From Locusta migratoria (taxonomy: Eukaryota > Arthropoda > Insecta > Orthoptera > Acrididae), in the NCBI GenBank assembly GCA_026315105.1, contig CM048744.1, positions 350,921,168-350,985,167 on the forward strand: a DNA stretch of 64,000 nt, written 5' to 3'. The position numbers were made by a program, and so were the translations under genes. Positions within the stretch are counted from its first letter, which is position 1, and each line of letters opens with the position of its first letter. Under the pieces are notes generated by a model. It ran no database searches and was not told the DNA's origin. It worked only from the letters and a program-made list of their open reading frames with translations. Shown one piece after another: positions 40,885-50,699 of the stretch.

Positions 40885-41270
40885 CCCACTTTAGGTTACG
40901 GTAGTAACACTGAAAGTGGGCCTTTGCGATCGTCTTTTGACAGCATGAAATTTAAATGAAAATAACGGCTTAACTATTCATCTGACACAATTGAATAACT
41001 TAATTTATGAGGAGAAAATTCTCTACAACTTTGCTCTCTTATGTTTTTTTCATATCTCGTAGTGTTTCAAAGATATTTGCAAAAATAACGGCGATTTTGG
41101 GGTGTATGTATGTGTGTCTGTCTGTCTGTCCGTCCGTCCGTCCGTCTGTCTGTCTGTCCGTAACGTGTTCCCTGTTTTTAAGACGAACCGTTCAACCGAT
41201 CAGCACCAAATTTTACAGACATGATTGTAGGCTGCCAGAGACCAGAACCTCCCTTTTTAAAATTTTTCGG
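40885..41270 (+). repeat. REP-X repeat, copy 2
   Basis: It begins 'ggttacggtagtaacactga' and ends near 'accaaattttacagacatga'. It contains a TCTG/TCCG tandem run at 41101-41160. It is followed by a related unit at 41275-41470. Confidence 0.6.
41115..41160 (+). repeat. (TCTG/TCCG)n tandem repeat
   Basis: About eleven tetranucleotide units alternate between TCTG and TCCG within REP-X copy 2. Confidence 0.9.
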
Positions 41271-41274
41271 ACAT

Positions 41275-41470
41275 AAAATACGGTAGTAATACCTAAAAAA
41301 GCGGTTTTTAATATAATTGTAATTGCAAACGAACCCTTCGTCGGATACGAAAATTTTATAACCTAATTGTAGAGGAGAAAATTCTCTACAACTTAGCTCC
41401 CTTAAGTTTGTTTCATATCTCGTATCGTTTGAGACATATTTGCAAAAATAACGGAGATTTGACACCCTCC
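41275..41470 (+). repeat. REP-X repeat, copy 3
   Basis: It shares 'ggagaaaattctctacaact', 'tttcatatctcgta' and 'atatttgcaaaaataacgg' with copy 2, in tandem and at shorter length. Confidence 0.55.
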
Positions 41471-41876
41471 ATTGAATTAACGAAAACCAGCCGTTAGGAG
41501 ATATCACGTGACATTCCTCGCGCAGAACTCCCTGTGGCATACGCCATCTTGCGTTGCGTATTTGATGATTTTCTTATTGTAACTTACACGTTGTCATTTC
41601 AAAGCAATGGCGCACTGAGGAATTAACAAAAGCACATCGTTCTTCGTACGATAAATGATAATCTAGTGTCTACAAATGTCGTATTGGCATCAGTTAACAA
41701 CGACCATCAATAGTATGAGATTAAATGACTCTGATTAATGGCCGTAGTCAGTCTGCTTTCCGCTGCGGCGCGGCGAGGACACGCTGTTGTGTTCGCTGCC
41801 GCGGAGCCAGCGCTCGGGTTTGTTTACGCCGTACTCGGCCGTTTCCACGCGTGCCGGCGTATTTACATAGAACAAC

Positions 41877-42098
41877 ATGGCGAACCAGTACCGCAAATCG
41901 ACGCTCAAATTCACGTTCCAAAACGAATTTGCAAGACCGAAGGCACTCGAACGATTTATTCGAGATGAAGTGAAAATTCCGACGGCCGACGTTCTCGGCA
42001 TACACCTGTCAATAGTGAGCTGTGTAGCTTATGTAAAGATCATCAATGAAGCAACATGTGAAAGAATTCTTCGGGAGACGAAACGAGAGGTTCGTTTC
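41877..42098 (+). pseudogene. L1/Tx1-like ORF1, N-terminal part
   Basis: The frame starts with a good initiation context (AACATGGCG) and reads MANQYRKSTLKFTFQNEF, then IRDEVKIPTADVLGIHLS. It is a basic protein of the ORF1 type that binds LINE RNA. At 42098 it is cut by the Gypsy insertion, and the frame resumes exactly at 48180 after the GTTTC duplication. The 74 residues here precede the RNA-recognition-like part. Confidence 0.75.
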
Positions 42099-42565
42099 TG
42101 TGGTGTCGCACAAGTACAAAGTGCGCGCCACCTACTTTCGCCGCGCGCCGCCATGCACGCACGGCGCGGCGTTCTCACGACGACAGCCACGAGCGCCCTC
42201 TGCTGCAACTCCGCTCGTGGCCACCACTGAAGGACTGGCCACTTGGGACTGAGATAGCAACCAGTTAGGACCTTCGTAATCAGATAGGCACCAGTGAAGA
42301 CTTTGCTATCGTACAGGCACTAGGCAGGCCTCTAACAACTATGTATCAACATTCTGCAGTACTATGTAAAAGTTAAGTATTGTTACATTCTGTGCAATAT
42401 ATATCTCTTTCTAATTTACTCTAGTGTTTATAGTTTCTGGCTGCTCCCCTCCGTACCTGCACCAGCGTGCTGTCTTTATTCCTGTGTCGGTCACATTCCA
42501 CTCGGCCACCGACATCTACGACAAGGCTGCGACACAAAAGCGGCGACGAAGACGGGACACAAAAG
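42099..42565 (+). repeat. Gypsy 5' LTR
   Basis: It starts TGTGGTGTCGCACAAG and ends in ..GGGACACAAAAG. It differs from the 3' LTR at about five positions (two near 42150-42166 and three near the end). The end lies inside a tandem repeat that continues into the internal region. 'aatatatatc' near 42400 could be part of a promoter, but no functional element is proven. Confidence 0.92.
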
Positions 42566-42630
42566 TGGCGACGAGGATGGGATACAAAAGCGGCGACGAA
42601 GTTGGGACACAAAAGTGGTGACGAGGAGTG
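42500..42630 (+). repeat. 25 bp tandem repeat across LTR end and primer site
   Basis: Four units of the type GGGACACAAAAG-YGGCGACGARG span the 3' end of the LTR and the start of the internal region. Two units are inside the LTR (also seen in the 3' LTR) and two are outside. Confidence 0.8.
42566..42583 (+). other. Gypsy primer binding site (candidate)
   Basis: TGGCGACGAGGATGGGA directly follows the LTR. TGGCGAC is a common beginning of insect Gypsy primer sites (tRNA 3' ends close in GTCGCCA). Near-copies of this sequence recur at about 25 bp spacing, so the exact site is ambiguous. Confidence 0.55.
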
Positions 42631-42843
42631 ATAGAACCTTGGACCAGCCCGCTTGCAGCAGCCAGACAGCAGCAGTCGGAGCACGCAGAAATTGCTCCCG
42701 CCCACCCACCCTTATTATAAGATTTTTGGGGGAACATTTTCAGTTACGTGTTTGTGGACTTTTTTGTTGCAGAGCGTCCTCTTTCATATTGCATTTGTGT
42801 TTTGTTATAATTTACTTGTATGCGCGGCGCCTAATCGGTCAGC

Positions 42844-43923
42844 ATGGCCACTACCCCGAACCCAAACTTAATGGAAATTATTCAGTTACAGACGGCGCAA
42901 ATCACTCAACTACTGCAGGCCGTGTCGCAGTTGACGGCACAGGCTGCTCACCAACAACAACAGCCGTCACATCAGCAGCCCACACCTGCTGCTGCGCCGC
43001 TTCCTACGTTTCGCCAGTACAACGAACGTGAGGAAGAATGGAGCGACTATTTCGCACAGTTTCAAGAACTCGTCGCGGCTCATCAAATTACAGGTCAGAG
43101 AGTGAAGAACCTTTTCTTATCGATTGTGGGCCCCCAGACCTTCGTACTCTTGCAAAAACTTTTCCCTCTCGCATCTCCTCGTGATGTAGACTTTGAACAA
43201 ATTGTAGATGCACTGAATGCTCATTATGAGAGAAAAGTTCTTGCAGCCGCTGCACGATACCGATTTTTCAGACTTAAAAAATTACCGCAGCAGTCACACC
43301 AAGAGTGGATTACGGAACTGAAGGGCTTTACCCGCCAATGTAAATTTACTTGCTCTTGTGGACTTTCGTATAGTGACGTGATGTTAAGAGATGCGATTAC
43401 GCAGAACATTCAGGTCCCCAGAATTAGAGCAGCAATTCTGAAACAGTCTGACCCTTCATTAGACAGTGTACTGCAGCTTATAGAAGCTCATGATACCTTT
43501 GACTTAGCAGATACAGAAATGCAAAGCCACAGTGTTAATTCAGTGCGCCGCAACGGACGCTTTCCTAGCCGTAGTTCTCAGTATAGCACTAGTGATTCTT
43601 ATTTTTCTACCGGCCGTGCTGAACAGACAGTGAACAATAGCCAGTGTAAAAGTGCGACACAAAGGTCGCCCCGTCGTATTAGAAACAGTGATTTGAATAA
43701 AGGGCGCCAACACTCATTTCACAAAAATGTTCGTAAATCGTGTCCTAGTGTGTGTCTCGCCACAAGCGTGCTCATTGCCCCAGTCGCAACGCAACCTGTT
43801 ATCAATGTGGCAAATCGGGACATGTGCAGTCTGTGTGTATGCAAATTAAAAACTCAAAGAACGGTGCCTTTCGGAACATTGCTTCGCAAAGTGCGAGAAC
43901 AGTGCATGCAGTACATGTTATAG
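42844..43923 (+). pseudogene. Gypsy gag, capsid part
   Basis: A 359-codon frame starts with ATG after a leader of about 280 bases. It has a glutamine-rich N-terminus, then a capsid-like region with FRQYNEREEEWSDYFAQF, KNLFLSIVGPQTF and ITELKGFTRQCKFTC, similar to gag of K02A2.6-type Gypsy elements. The last ~55 codons are out of frame with the ancestral protein. The zinc knuckles are in the next frame, and the switch is at a short GT run at about 43747-43755. A slip in that run is the simplest cause. The capsid would coat the element's RNA in particles. Confidence 0.85.
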
Positions 43924-44393
43924 ACGCTGTGGACTTGCACAGTGCTTTGCTTGGTTCTCAATTGCAAGAAAGTTCTTCTGCGCCTACTGCAAAACTATTT
44001 AGTGAGCCATGTAGCAAGCGCCGACAAGCGCGTAAAACAGTGCAACGGAAAAGGGTTCGGGACAAGCAAAATGACTATGAACAGTGCATTCCTGTAGTGA
44101 AAATAGTGCCTTCTGCAACTGCTCCTTGTAATAGAACCCAGTACTGTGTAGCTAGTGACAGTAGACATCAAGTAGCTCCTCAAAAGTGTAGTGCAGTAGT
44201 TAGTGACTCTGTAGTAGCCTCGCATTGCGCGGACGCCGATCCAGCGGTAGTGCCATCTAGTGACAGTGTTGTTAATCCGCTGCGTGCCGAATCTGCGCCG
44301 CTTACTTCACTACGCGACCCGCGCAAGCGCAGTAAACAAACCGTAGCAGACGTTGCCCACATTCGCGCACCTGTCGAGCGCCGCAAGCAATAA
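43752..44393 (+). pseudogene. Gypsy gag, nucleocapsid part
   Basis: The frame contains CYQCGKSGHVQSVC (C-x2-C-x4-H-x4-C), preceded by a second cysteine cluster with HKRAHC. A basic, serine-rich linker follows and the frame ends at TAA 44391-44393. It overlaps the capsid frame, which continues 170 bases further in the wrong phase. The knuckles would bind the genomic RNA. The protease begins directly after this stop in the same frame. Confidence 0.82.
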
Positions 44394-47300
44394 CTTTTTG
44401 TGAATCTTTCCATTGACAATAAGACTGGGCAATTTCGGCTTGATACTGGTTCCGCTGTCACATTAATAAATAAAGATACTTATGAACTTCTGGGTCCGCC
44501 AAAATTGTCGCCGTCTTAGCAAGTGGTAACAGCTTATACACGTCAAAATATTCCCGTGCTAGGAACGTGTAGCCTGCCCGCCTCTTTTCAAGGTGTTACA
44601 AAAACAGTTGCTTTTGTAGTTCTTCAGGCCAAATCGACACAGAACATTTTTGGACTAGATGCTTTTGACTTGTTTGGTTTATCAATTCAAAGAGATGTGC
44701 TTCAAATTTCGTCAATAGTGCCTCAGGATAAAATCAATGCATTGTGTGACAAATATAGTGACTTGTTTTCGCCGGAACTAGGTTGTGCAAAAGACTTCGT
44801 GGCACATGTAACTTTAAAAGAATCTGCAGTTCCAAAATTTCGTAAAGCTAGACCAGTGCCTATCGCCTTGCGCGATACAGTTGCCGAAGAACTTAAACGT
44901 TGGCAAGATAGTGGGGTGATTTCTCCTGTTTCTGCGAGTCAGTGGGCCTCGCCTATAGTAATTATACCCAAGCCGTCAGGAAAACTTCGTCTCTGTGCGG
45001 ACTTCAAATCAACAGTGAACAGTCAAACAATTTTCGACACTTATCCCCTGCCCAGACCTGACGAACTAATGGACAAATTAGGACAGTCTCGCTTCTTTTC
45101 TAAGATTGATTTAGCAGAGGCATACTTACCGATTCCACTTGATGACGAGTCAAAAAAGTTTTTCGTCATTAATACTCACATGGGCCTTTTTCAATTTCAA
45201 CGCCTACCCTTTGGCAGTTCTTCCGCCCCCGCTATTTTTCAGCGTTTTTTGGAACAGCTGACAGTTTCTGTACCGTGTTGCTCGAACTATTTAGATGATA
45301 TTGTGGTATCCGGACGTACAGTTGAAGAACATTTAGCAAACCTGGAGTGCCTTTTCAAAGTTTTGACTGCAGCAGGTCTACGTTGTAATAAAGCAAAGTG
45401 TTCGTTTTTTCAAATTGAAATAGAGTACCTAGGCGATGTGATTAATGCCCAGGGAATTCATCCCTTACAGTCACATCTTCGAGCAATCAAAGACTTGCCT
45501 CCTCCTAAGAATGTGCACGAATTGCAAGCAGTAATGGGAAAGCTTAACTATTATTTCAGATTTATTCCCAATGCCTCTCAGATTGCAGCTCCACTGCATC
45601 ACTTACGTAGGAAGAATGTTCCTTTTGTATGGTCTAAGGATTGCCAGGTTGCCTTTGACAAGTTAAAGTCTGCACTACTCAGTGATGCATGTTTGATTCC
45701 CTTTGACCCACAGAAGCCTGTAGTGTTAGCAGTTGACGCCTCGTCGTACGGTCTGGGTGCCGTTTTGTCGCATCGCATTGGATGTCATGATCGTCCTATT
45801 GCCTTTGCGTCCAAGCTACTGACGCCAACGCAACAGAATTACAGCCAGATAGAAAAGGAGGCCTTAGCAATCATTTACGGCGTCACAAAGTTTCATCATT
45901 ATCTCTATGGCAGAAAATTCTATTTGTTGACTGACCACAAGCCTCTCACGTCGTTGTTCTCACCCACGAAGCCAATTCCGCCACGTACGGCACAAAAGCT
46001 TCAGAGATGGTCCTTGATATTGTCTAATTATCAGTATGAGATTTTGTACCGACCTACCACTAAACATGCTAACGCGGACACACTTTCTCGACTTCCGGTT
46101 GGCGAGGATGTATCATTTGATTCTTCAGAAATGGCATGTTGTCAGATAGACTCCAGAGATGCTTCCGCTGTCGCAGACTTTCCTTTGAACTCTCGTCGGG
46201 TTGCACAGGAAACAGCTGCGGATGCAGACCTAAGTGTGGTAGCACGTTTTGTTCGCTCAGGGTGGCCTGCCAGAGCCAAAGACATTGATCGGCCTCTGGT
46301 TCGACGTTATTTTGCACATCGTCATGCATTGTCTTTAAGTCAGGGTGTTCTGTTGTTACATTCGGACAACGACCAAGCGAGAGTGATTGTTCCTCGTTCC
46401 CTGCAACGTGAAGTCTTACGCCTCCTGCATCAAGGACATTGGGGTATTGTTAGAACAAAGCAACTGGCCAGACGTCATTGTACCTGGGTTGGTATGGACG
46501 CTCAGATAGAGAGCACGACATCACAGTGTACAGTTTGTGCGGAGCATCAGGCGGCTCCTCCACAGCGTTTCTCAGACTGGCCACGCCCCAAGGGACCATG
46601 GCAACGTTTACATATTGACTTTGCCGGACCTTTCTGGAATACGCGCTGGTTAATTGTTGTAGACGCTTTCAGCAAGTTTCCTTTTGTGATTGCCATGAAC
46701 TCAACGACAGCTTCTAGTACAATCAGTGCCTTAACATCAGTGTTTTGCATCGAAGGCTTGCCTGAAACTATCGTCAGTGACAATGGACCTCAGTTTGTTA
46801 GTGCGGAATTTCAACAGTTTTGTCGTGTGAATGGCATTCAGCATATCACCACCGCACCTTTTCACCCTCAGTCCAATGGTGAAGCAGAACGTTTCGTTCG
46901 AACATTGAAGTCTCATATGGAAAAGATGAAAGGTCAGCACTCCAGGCAGCAAGCTCTTCAAATTTTCCTGTCTACGTATCGGTGCATGCCACGTGACGGC
47001 CCGTCTCCTGCCGAGCTGCTACACGGCCGCCGTCACCGCACTCTCCTTCACCTGCTGCAGCCTCCCACGCACCGAGTCGGTTCGTATGGCGCTACGCGTT
47101 TTCAGGTTTCTACGCCGGTGCTGTACAGGGTGTTTGCTGGAAACAAGAAACGATGGATGCCGGGCACCATTCAGCGCGTGCTCGGTCGCAATATGTATGT
47201 TGTACGTTCTTCCACAGGGTCGGAGCTGCGGCGTCACGCAAACCAATTGCGCTTGTACAGGCCGCGCGATCCTGTCTCCGGTTTCTTGATTCCAGACCCA

Positions 47301-47840
47301 GTTCACCGCCAGGGAGCACAGCCACATCGCTCGCCGCCGGGTCCAGCGTCCCCGGACTACGAGATCATACCTATGGAGATCGACGCGCCTCAGCCGCTGT
47401 CGCCGCCGCAGCTGACAGCATCACCGAGAGGGACTCCGGGACCGTGCGGGCCCCCCCAGCTTGGGCCACGCACCCCAGAAGAAGATGACCTGCTCCCTCT
47501 GGACGGGGGCGGGCGCCCTTCCCCAGGTTTCGACGGGTTCCCTGGAGGATCGCAAGACGGATGCCGGGGCGCGGACGTCGTCTCGATCCCAGCCTCAGCT
47601 ACGACGCCCGTCCCACCAGTAACGCCCCCGCCCAGGCCCTCCTGCCAGTGCCGTCGCCGTGGCCCTCAGCCCTACGCCACGACGGCGCGGCGGTTTGGGG
47701 GGGAGGGGTGTGGTGTCGCACAAGTACAAAGTGCGCGCCACCTACTTTCGCCGCGCGTCGCCATGCACGCACGCCGCGGCGTTCTCACGACGACAGCCAC
47801 GAGCGCCCTCTGCTGCAACTCCGCTCGTGGCCACCACTGA
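44394..47840 (+). pseudogene. Gypsy pol: protease, RT, RNase H, integrase
   Basis: Protease: RLDTGSAVTLI (D-T-G-S), followed by TAG at 44518-44520. The uninterrupted 1105-codon frame from 44523 has RT motifs YPLPRPDELM (residue 174), KIDLAEAY and NYLDDIVV (YLDD, residues 256-259). RNase H follows with AVDASSYGLG (D405), then an integrase zinc site (H636, H639, C669, C672) and the integrase triad D699, D753 and E789 with 35-residue spacing. A chromatin-distal tail is proline-rich. The frame runs through the polypurine tract into the 3' LTR and stops at 47838. Apart from the early TAG, pol looks intact. Confidence 0.92.
47690..47708 (+). other. Gypsy polypurine tract
   Basis: A purine run (ggtttgggggggagggg) directly precedes the 3' LTR. 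It is the expected primer for plus-strand synthesis. Confidence 0.85.
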
Positions 47841-48175
47841 AGGACTGGCCACTTGGGACTGAGATAGCAACCAGTTAGGACCTTCGTAATCAGATAGGCA
47901 CCAGTGAAGACTTTGCTATCGTACAGGCACTAGGCAGGCCTCTAACAACTATGTATCAACATTCTGCAGTACTATGTAAAAGTTAAGTATTGTTACATTC
48001 TGTGCAATATATATCTCTTTCTAATTTACTCTAGTGTTTATAGTTTCTGGCTGCTCCCCTCCGTACCTGCACCAGCGTGCTGTCTTTATTCCTGTGTCGG
48101 TCACATTCCACTCGGCCACCGACACCTACGACAAGGCTGGGACACAAAAGCGGCGACGAAGTCGGGACACAAAAG
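47709..48175 (+). repeat. Gypsy 3' LTR
   Basis: It is 467 bp, identical in length to the 5' LTR and about 99 percent identical. The stop codon of pol lies within it at 47838-47840. Confidence 0.92.
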
Positions 48176-48179
48176 TTTC

Positions 48180-49205
48180 TGTCACTCTGATGGCAATGTG
48201 GGTACTGTGACAGTCGACCACGCTGGATTGGGACTTCGTACCATCAGGATCTTCGAACTCCCCTTCGAACTTCCAGCAGAAGAGGTCGTGGCGGCGCTCC
48301 GCCCCTACGGCACGGTGCAGAGTCACGTTGCTGAGAAGTGGATGCAGTTCCAAACGTACCCTGTCTTGAACGGCGTGCGGCAGGTCCGTATCGAACTTCG
48401 ACGCTATGTTCCCTCATATATATCTATCGGCGGCTGATATGATGGACAACCGAAGACCTGCTCGGGATGTGGAAAAGAGGGACACCTCCGATCCGAATGT
48501 ATGCAACGTCGGATCACGCAACTGCCTTCGACGGACATAGTGCCTCCGTCGCAGCCAACGATACTTCCCGTGACTTACGCTGCCGCCCTAACGAATGATA
48601 CAAATTTGTCGACTCATCTGCCAGCTTCGAACACTGCATTGCACGACCCTACGACGCAGAGCGATGCGGCAACGCATACTCCACGTACTGAGGAATCACT
48701 GCCGACGGCACCTCCCTCCACGACGGAGGAACTACCCCGTGACACCAGCATGGCGATAGAGTCACTGATTGTGCCGACTTCGGCCTTTGTGCCGGAGCGT
48801 CGTGACTCGGTGCTGTCGTCGGATGCGGAAGGACACACCCGGAAGCAACGATCCCCGAAGCGACGCAAACGGAGGCGTAAATCTTCCGCAGAAAAGATGG
48901 AGGACGAGACGCAGGAGGATGAGGACTCGACTCACAATGACGACACTCCCTCGGTGGCGACCGCCGCTGACAAGGTGATACAAGATACTGATCAACTTGC
49001 TTCACAGATGCCCGCAGTAGAACGCCTGAACGACGAGACAAGGGATGGACGCGGCTCCACCGGTGCAGGAGAGAGCGCGTCCAATCTGTGCCCTGAGGAC
49101 GCAATGGACGAAGACCCTCCTCTGCGCTCCACGGCGTGGGCAGACGACACTGAAGACGACCATGCAACACCGACGGAGTCCGCGTCGGTGACGGCGGCAC
49201 ACTAG
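48180..49205 (+). pseudogene. L1/Tx1-like ORF1, central and C-terminal part
   Basis: It continues from 42098 with a GLGLRTIRIFELPFELP segment that looks like an RNA-recognition fold. An in-frame TGA at 48435-48437 follows, apparently with some codons lost. A zinc knuckle CSGCGKEGHLRSEC (C-x2-C-x4-H-x4-C) is next. Downstream is a long low-complexity acidic and basic region (KQRSPKRRKRRRK and DETQEDEDS) ending at TAG 49203. The knuckle and basic patch fit nucleic-acid binding. The single stop means the copy cannot make a full ORF1 protein. Confidence 0.78.
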
Positions 49206-49289
49206 GAATCGGTCCTGTAGAAGTGATGGGGGTTGGTGGCATTGTCGATTCTGCATGACACTCCACAGACATTTTCCTTTTCATGAATA

Positions 49290-50699
49290 ACTGCAGCACA
49301 CCAGCAGGCGTATCGGATTTCAACGATTAACCTTAACACGATAAGGACAGTAGTGAAGTATCAGTTGCCACGAGAGATGCTCCGAGCGTCCTACGTTGAC
49401 TTTGCTTTGTTACAAGAAGTCTCCATAGCGACTCTCCCAGAAATTTATGGCTATAGGACGTACAAGACACCTGGTGAACCGAATGGCAGTGGAACAGCAA
49501 TACTTATTCGTGACGGCATCACTGTTGAAGAAGTGACATACTTCCCTTCGGGCAGAGGGGTGGCGGTCACTGCGTTGGGAACGCGTATAATCAACATCTA
49601 TGCTCCCTCAGGAACCGATAAACGTCGCGAGAGGTCACAGTTCTACGCCGAGGAAATAACCCCCCTTTTTCTTGGTAGTTACGATCACTTTATCCTTGGG
49701 GGTGACTTCAATTGTGTTTTACACAAGAAGGATTAGGTCCCACATTTCTCGACGTGTCCTGAACTTCGGATAATTGTAAGGGACTTGCTTCTCGTCGATA
49801 CTTGGGAGCAGATACACGGGAACCGCCCAGGCCACACCTATTTCACTAGTCACTCGGCCAGTCGTCTTGACCGTATCTACGTCTCACGAGATCTTGGTCC
49901 ACGAGTGATAGACGCCGAACGTTGGCCGCTTGCCTTCTCCGACCACAGCGCTTTCATATGCACGGTCACCCTTTTGAGGCAGAAAGTATGGCAAAGCCGT
50001 GGGCTCTGGAAGTTGAATGTGGCACACCTCCAAAACCTGGAATGTCGGGAACTGATTGCCGCGGCATGGGCGAACTGCGAGCGCCGGCTTCCAAGATACC
50101 GGTCAACTCTGGAATGGTGGATAGAGTGTGCAAAACCGACGTGCCGTCGGGTGCTAACACAGTATGGGAAAGACGCTGCAGCATGGACCCGTCACACTTT
50201 GGACTTTTACTATACGATGCTTCGGGAAATTACCTCCCAACCCCCGTCCCTGGAAAGACAGATGGAAAGTCGCCGCATTAAAGCAAAAATATTGTCGTTG
50301 ACGCGGAGAAGATTAGAAGGGGTAGTTGTGAGATCACGGCGTCAAGACAGAGCGAGTGGAGAACCACCTACAATGCATCATATTGTGCTTGAAAACCGTC
50401 AACGCAAACGGCAGCTCATAACGAAATTGTCCTTGCCAGACGGCGGAAACGAAACGACCCAAGCGGCCATTGTGGAAGCCTTTGCAGCTCATTATCGACG
50501 ATTCTACCAGGAAAACAACAGTGAGGAGGGAGACGAAAACGACGTCTTGCAATACGTCTCACACACCCTCGACGCCACGTCTGCGGCTTCACTTTTAGAG
50601 GAGGTTTCGCGGGATGACATCGAGTATGCAATCGATAAAGCTGCGCTGAACAAAGCACCTGGGCCAGATGGACTGCCGATCGAATTTTATCGAACTTGA
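49290..50699 (+). pseudogene. L1/Tx1-like ORF2, endonuclease and RT N-terminus
   Basis: The recognisable frame opens before the first ATG at 49353, from about TINLNTIRT. Endonuclease motifs: VDFALLQEV (catalytic E), INIYAPSG, ILGGDFNCVL (D-x-N), SASRLDRIYVS and FSDHSAFI (D-H). A TAG at 49734-49736 interrupts without a shift and is likely a former CAG. A linker rich in R and E follows, then the RT start NKAPGPDGLPIEFYRT. A stop and shift at about 50697 end this part. Overall it is the target-nicking half of an L1-type protein. Confidence 0.82.

Larger units (their letters stand above)
42099..48175 (+). mobile_element. Ty3/Gypsy LTR retrotransposon, young, 4-5 bp target duplication
   Basis: Two 467 bp LTRs (42099-42565 and 47709-48175) enclose gag, protease, RT, RNase H and integrase, with no envelope gene. 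TTTC (or GTTTC, if the terminal G is assigned to the target) flanks it at 42095-42098 and 48176-48179. The LTRs differ at about five sites, so insertion is recent. Gag and pol each carry breaks. It is inserted in the plus orientation into ORF1 of the L1/Tx1-like LINE. Confidence 0.95.

Noticed and set aside
43740..43760. programmed frameshift within gag
   Set aside because: The shift falls between the capsid and the zinc knuckles, not at a gag/pol border, and lies on a GT run prone to slippage. A mutation is simpler.
44523..47840. an envelope gene or retrovirus-like status for the Gypsy element
   Set aside because: No open frame or signal/membrane segment lies between integrase and the 3' LTR. 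The proline-rich tail belongs to the pol frame.
48501..49323. minus-strand frames of 84-224 codons
   Set aside because: They are shadows of the LINE ORF1 low-complexity region on the plus strand.
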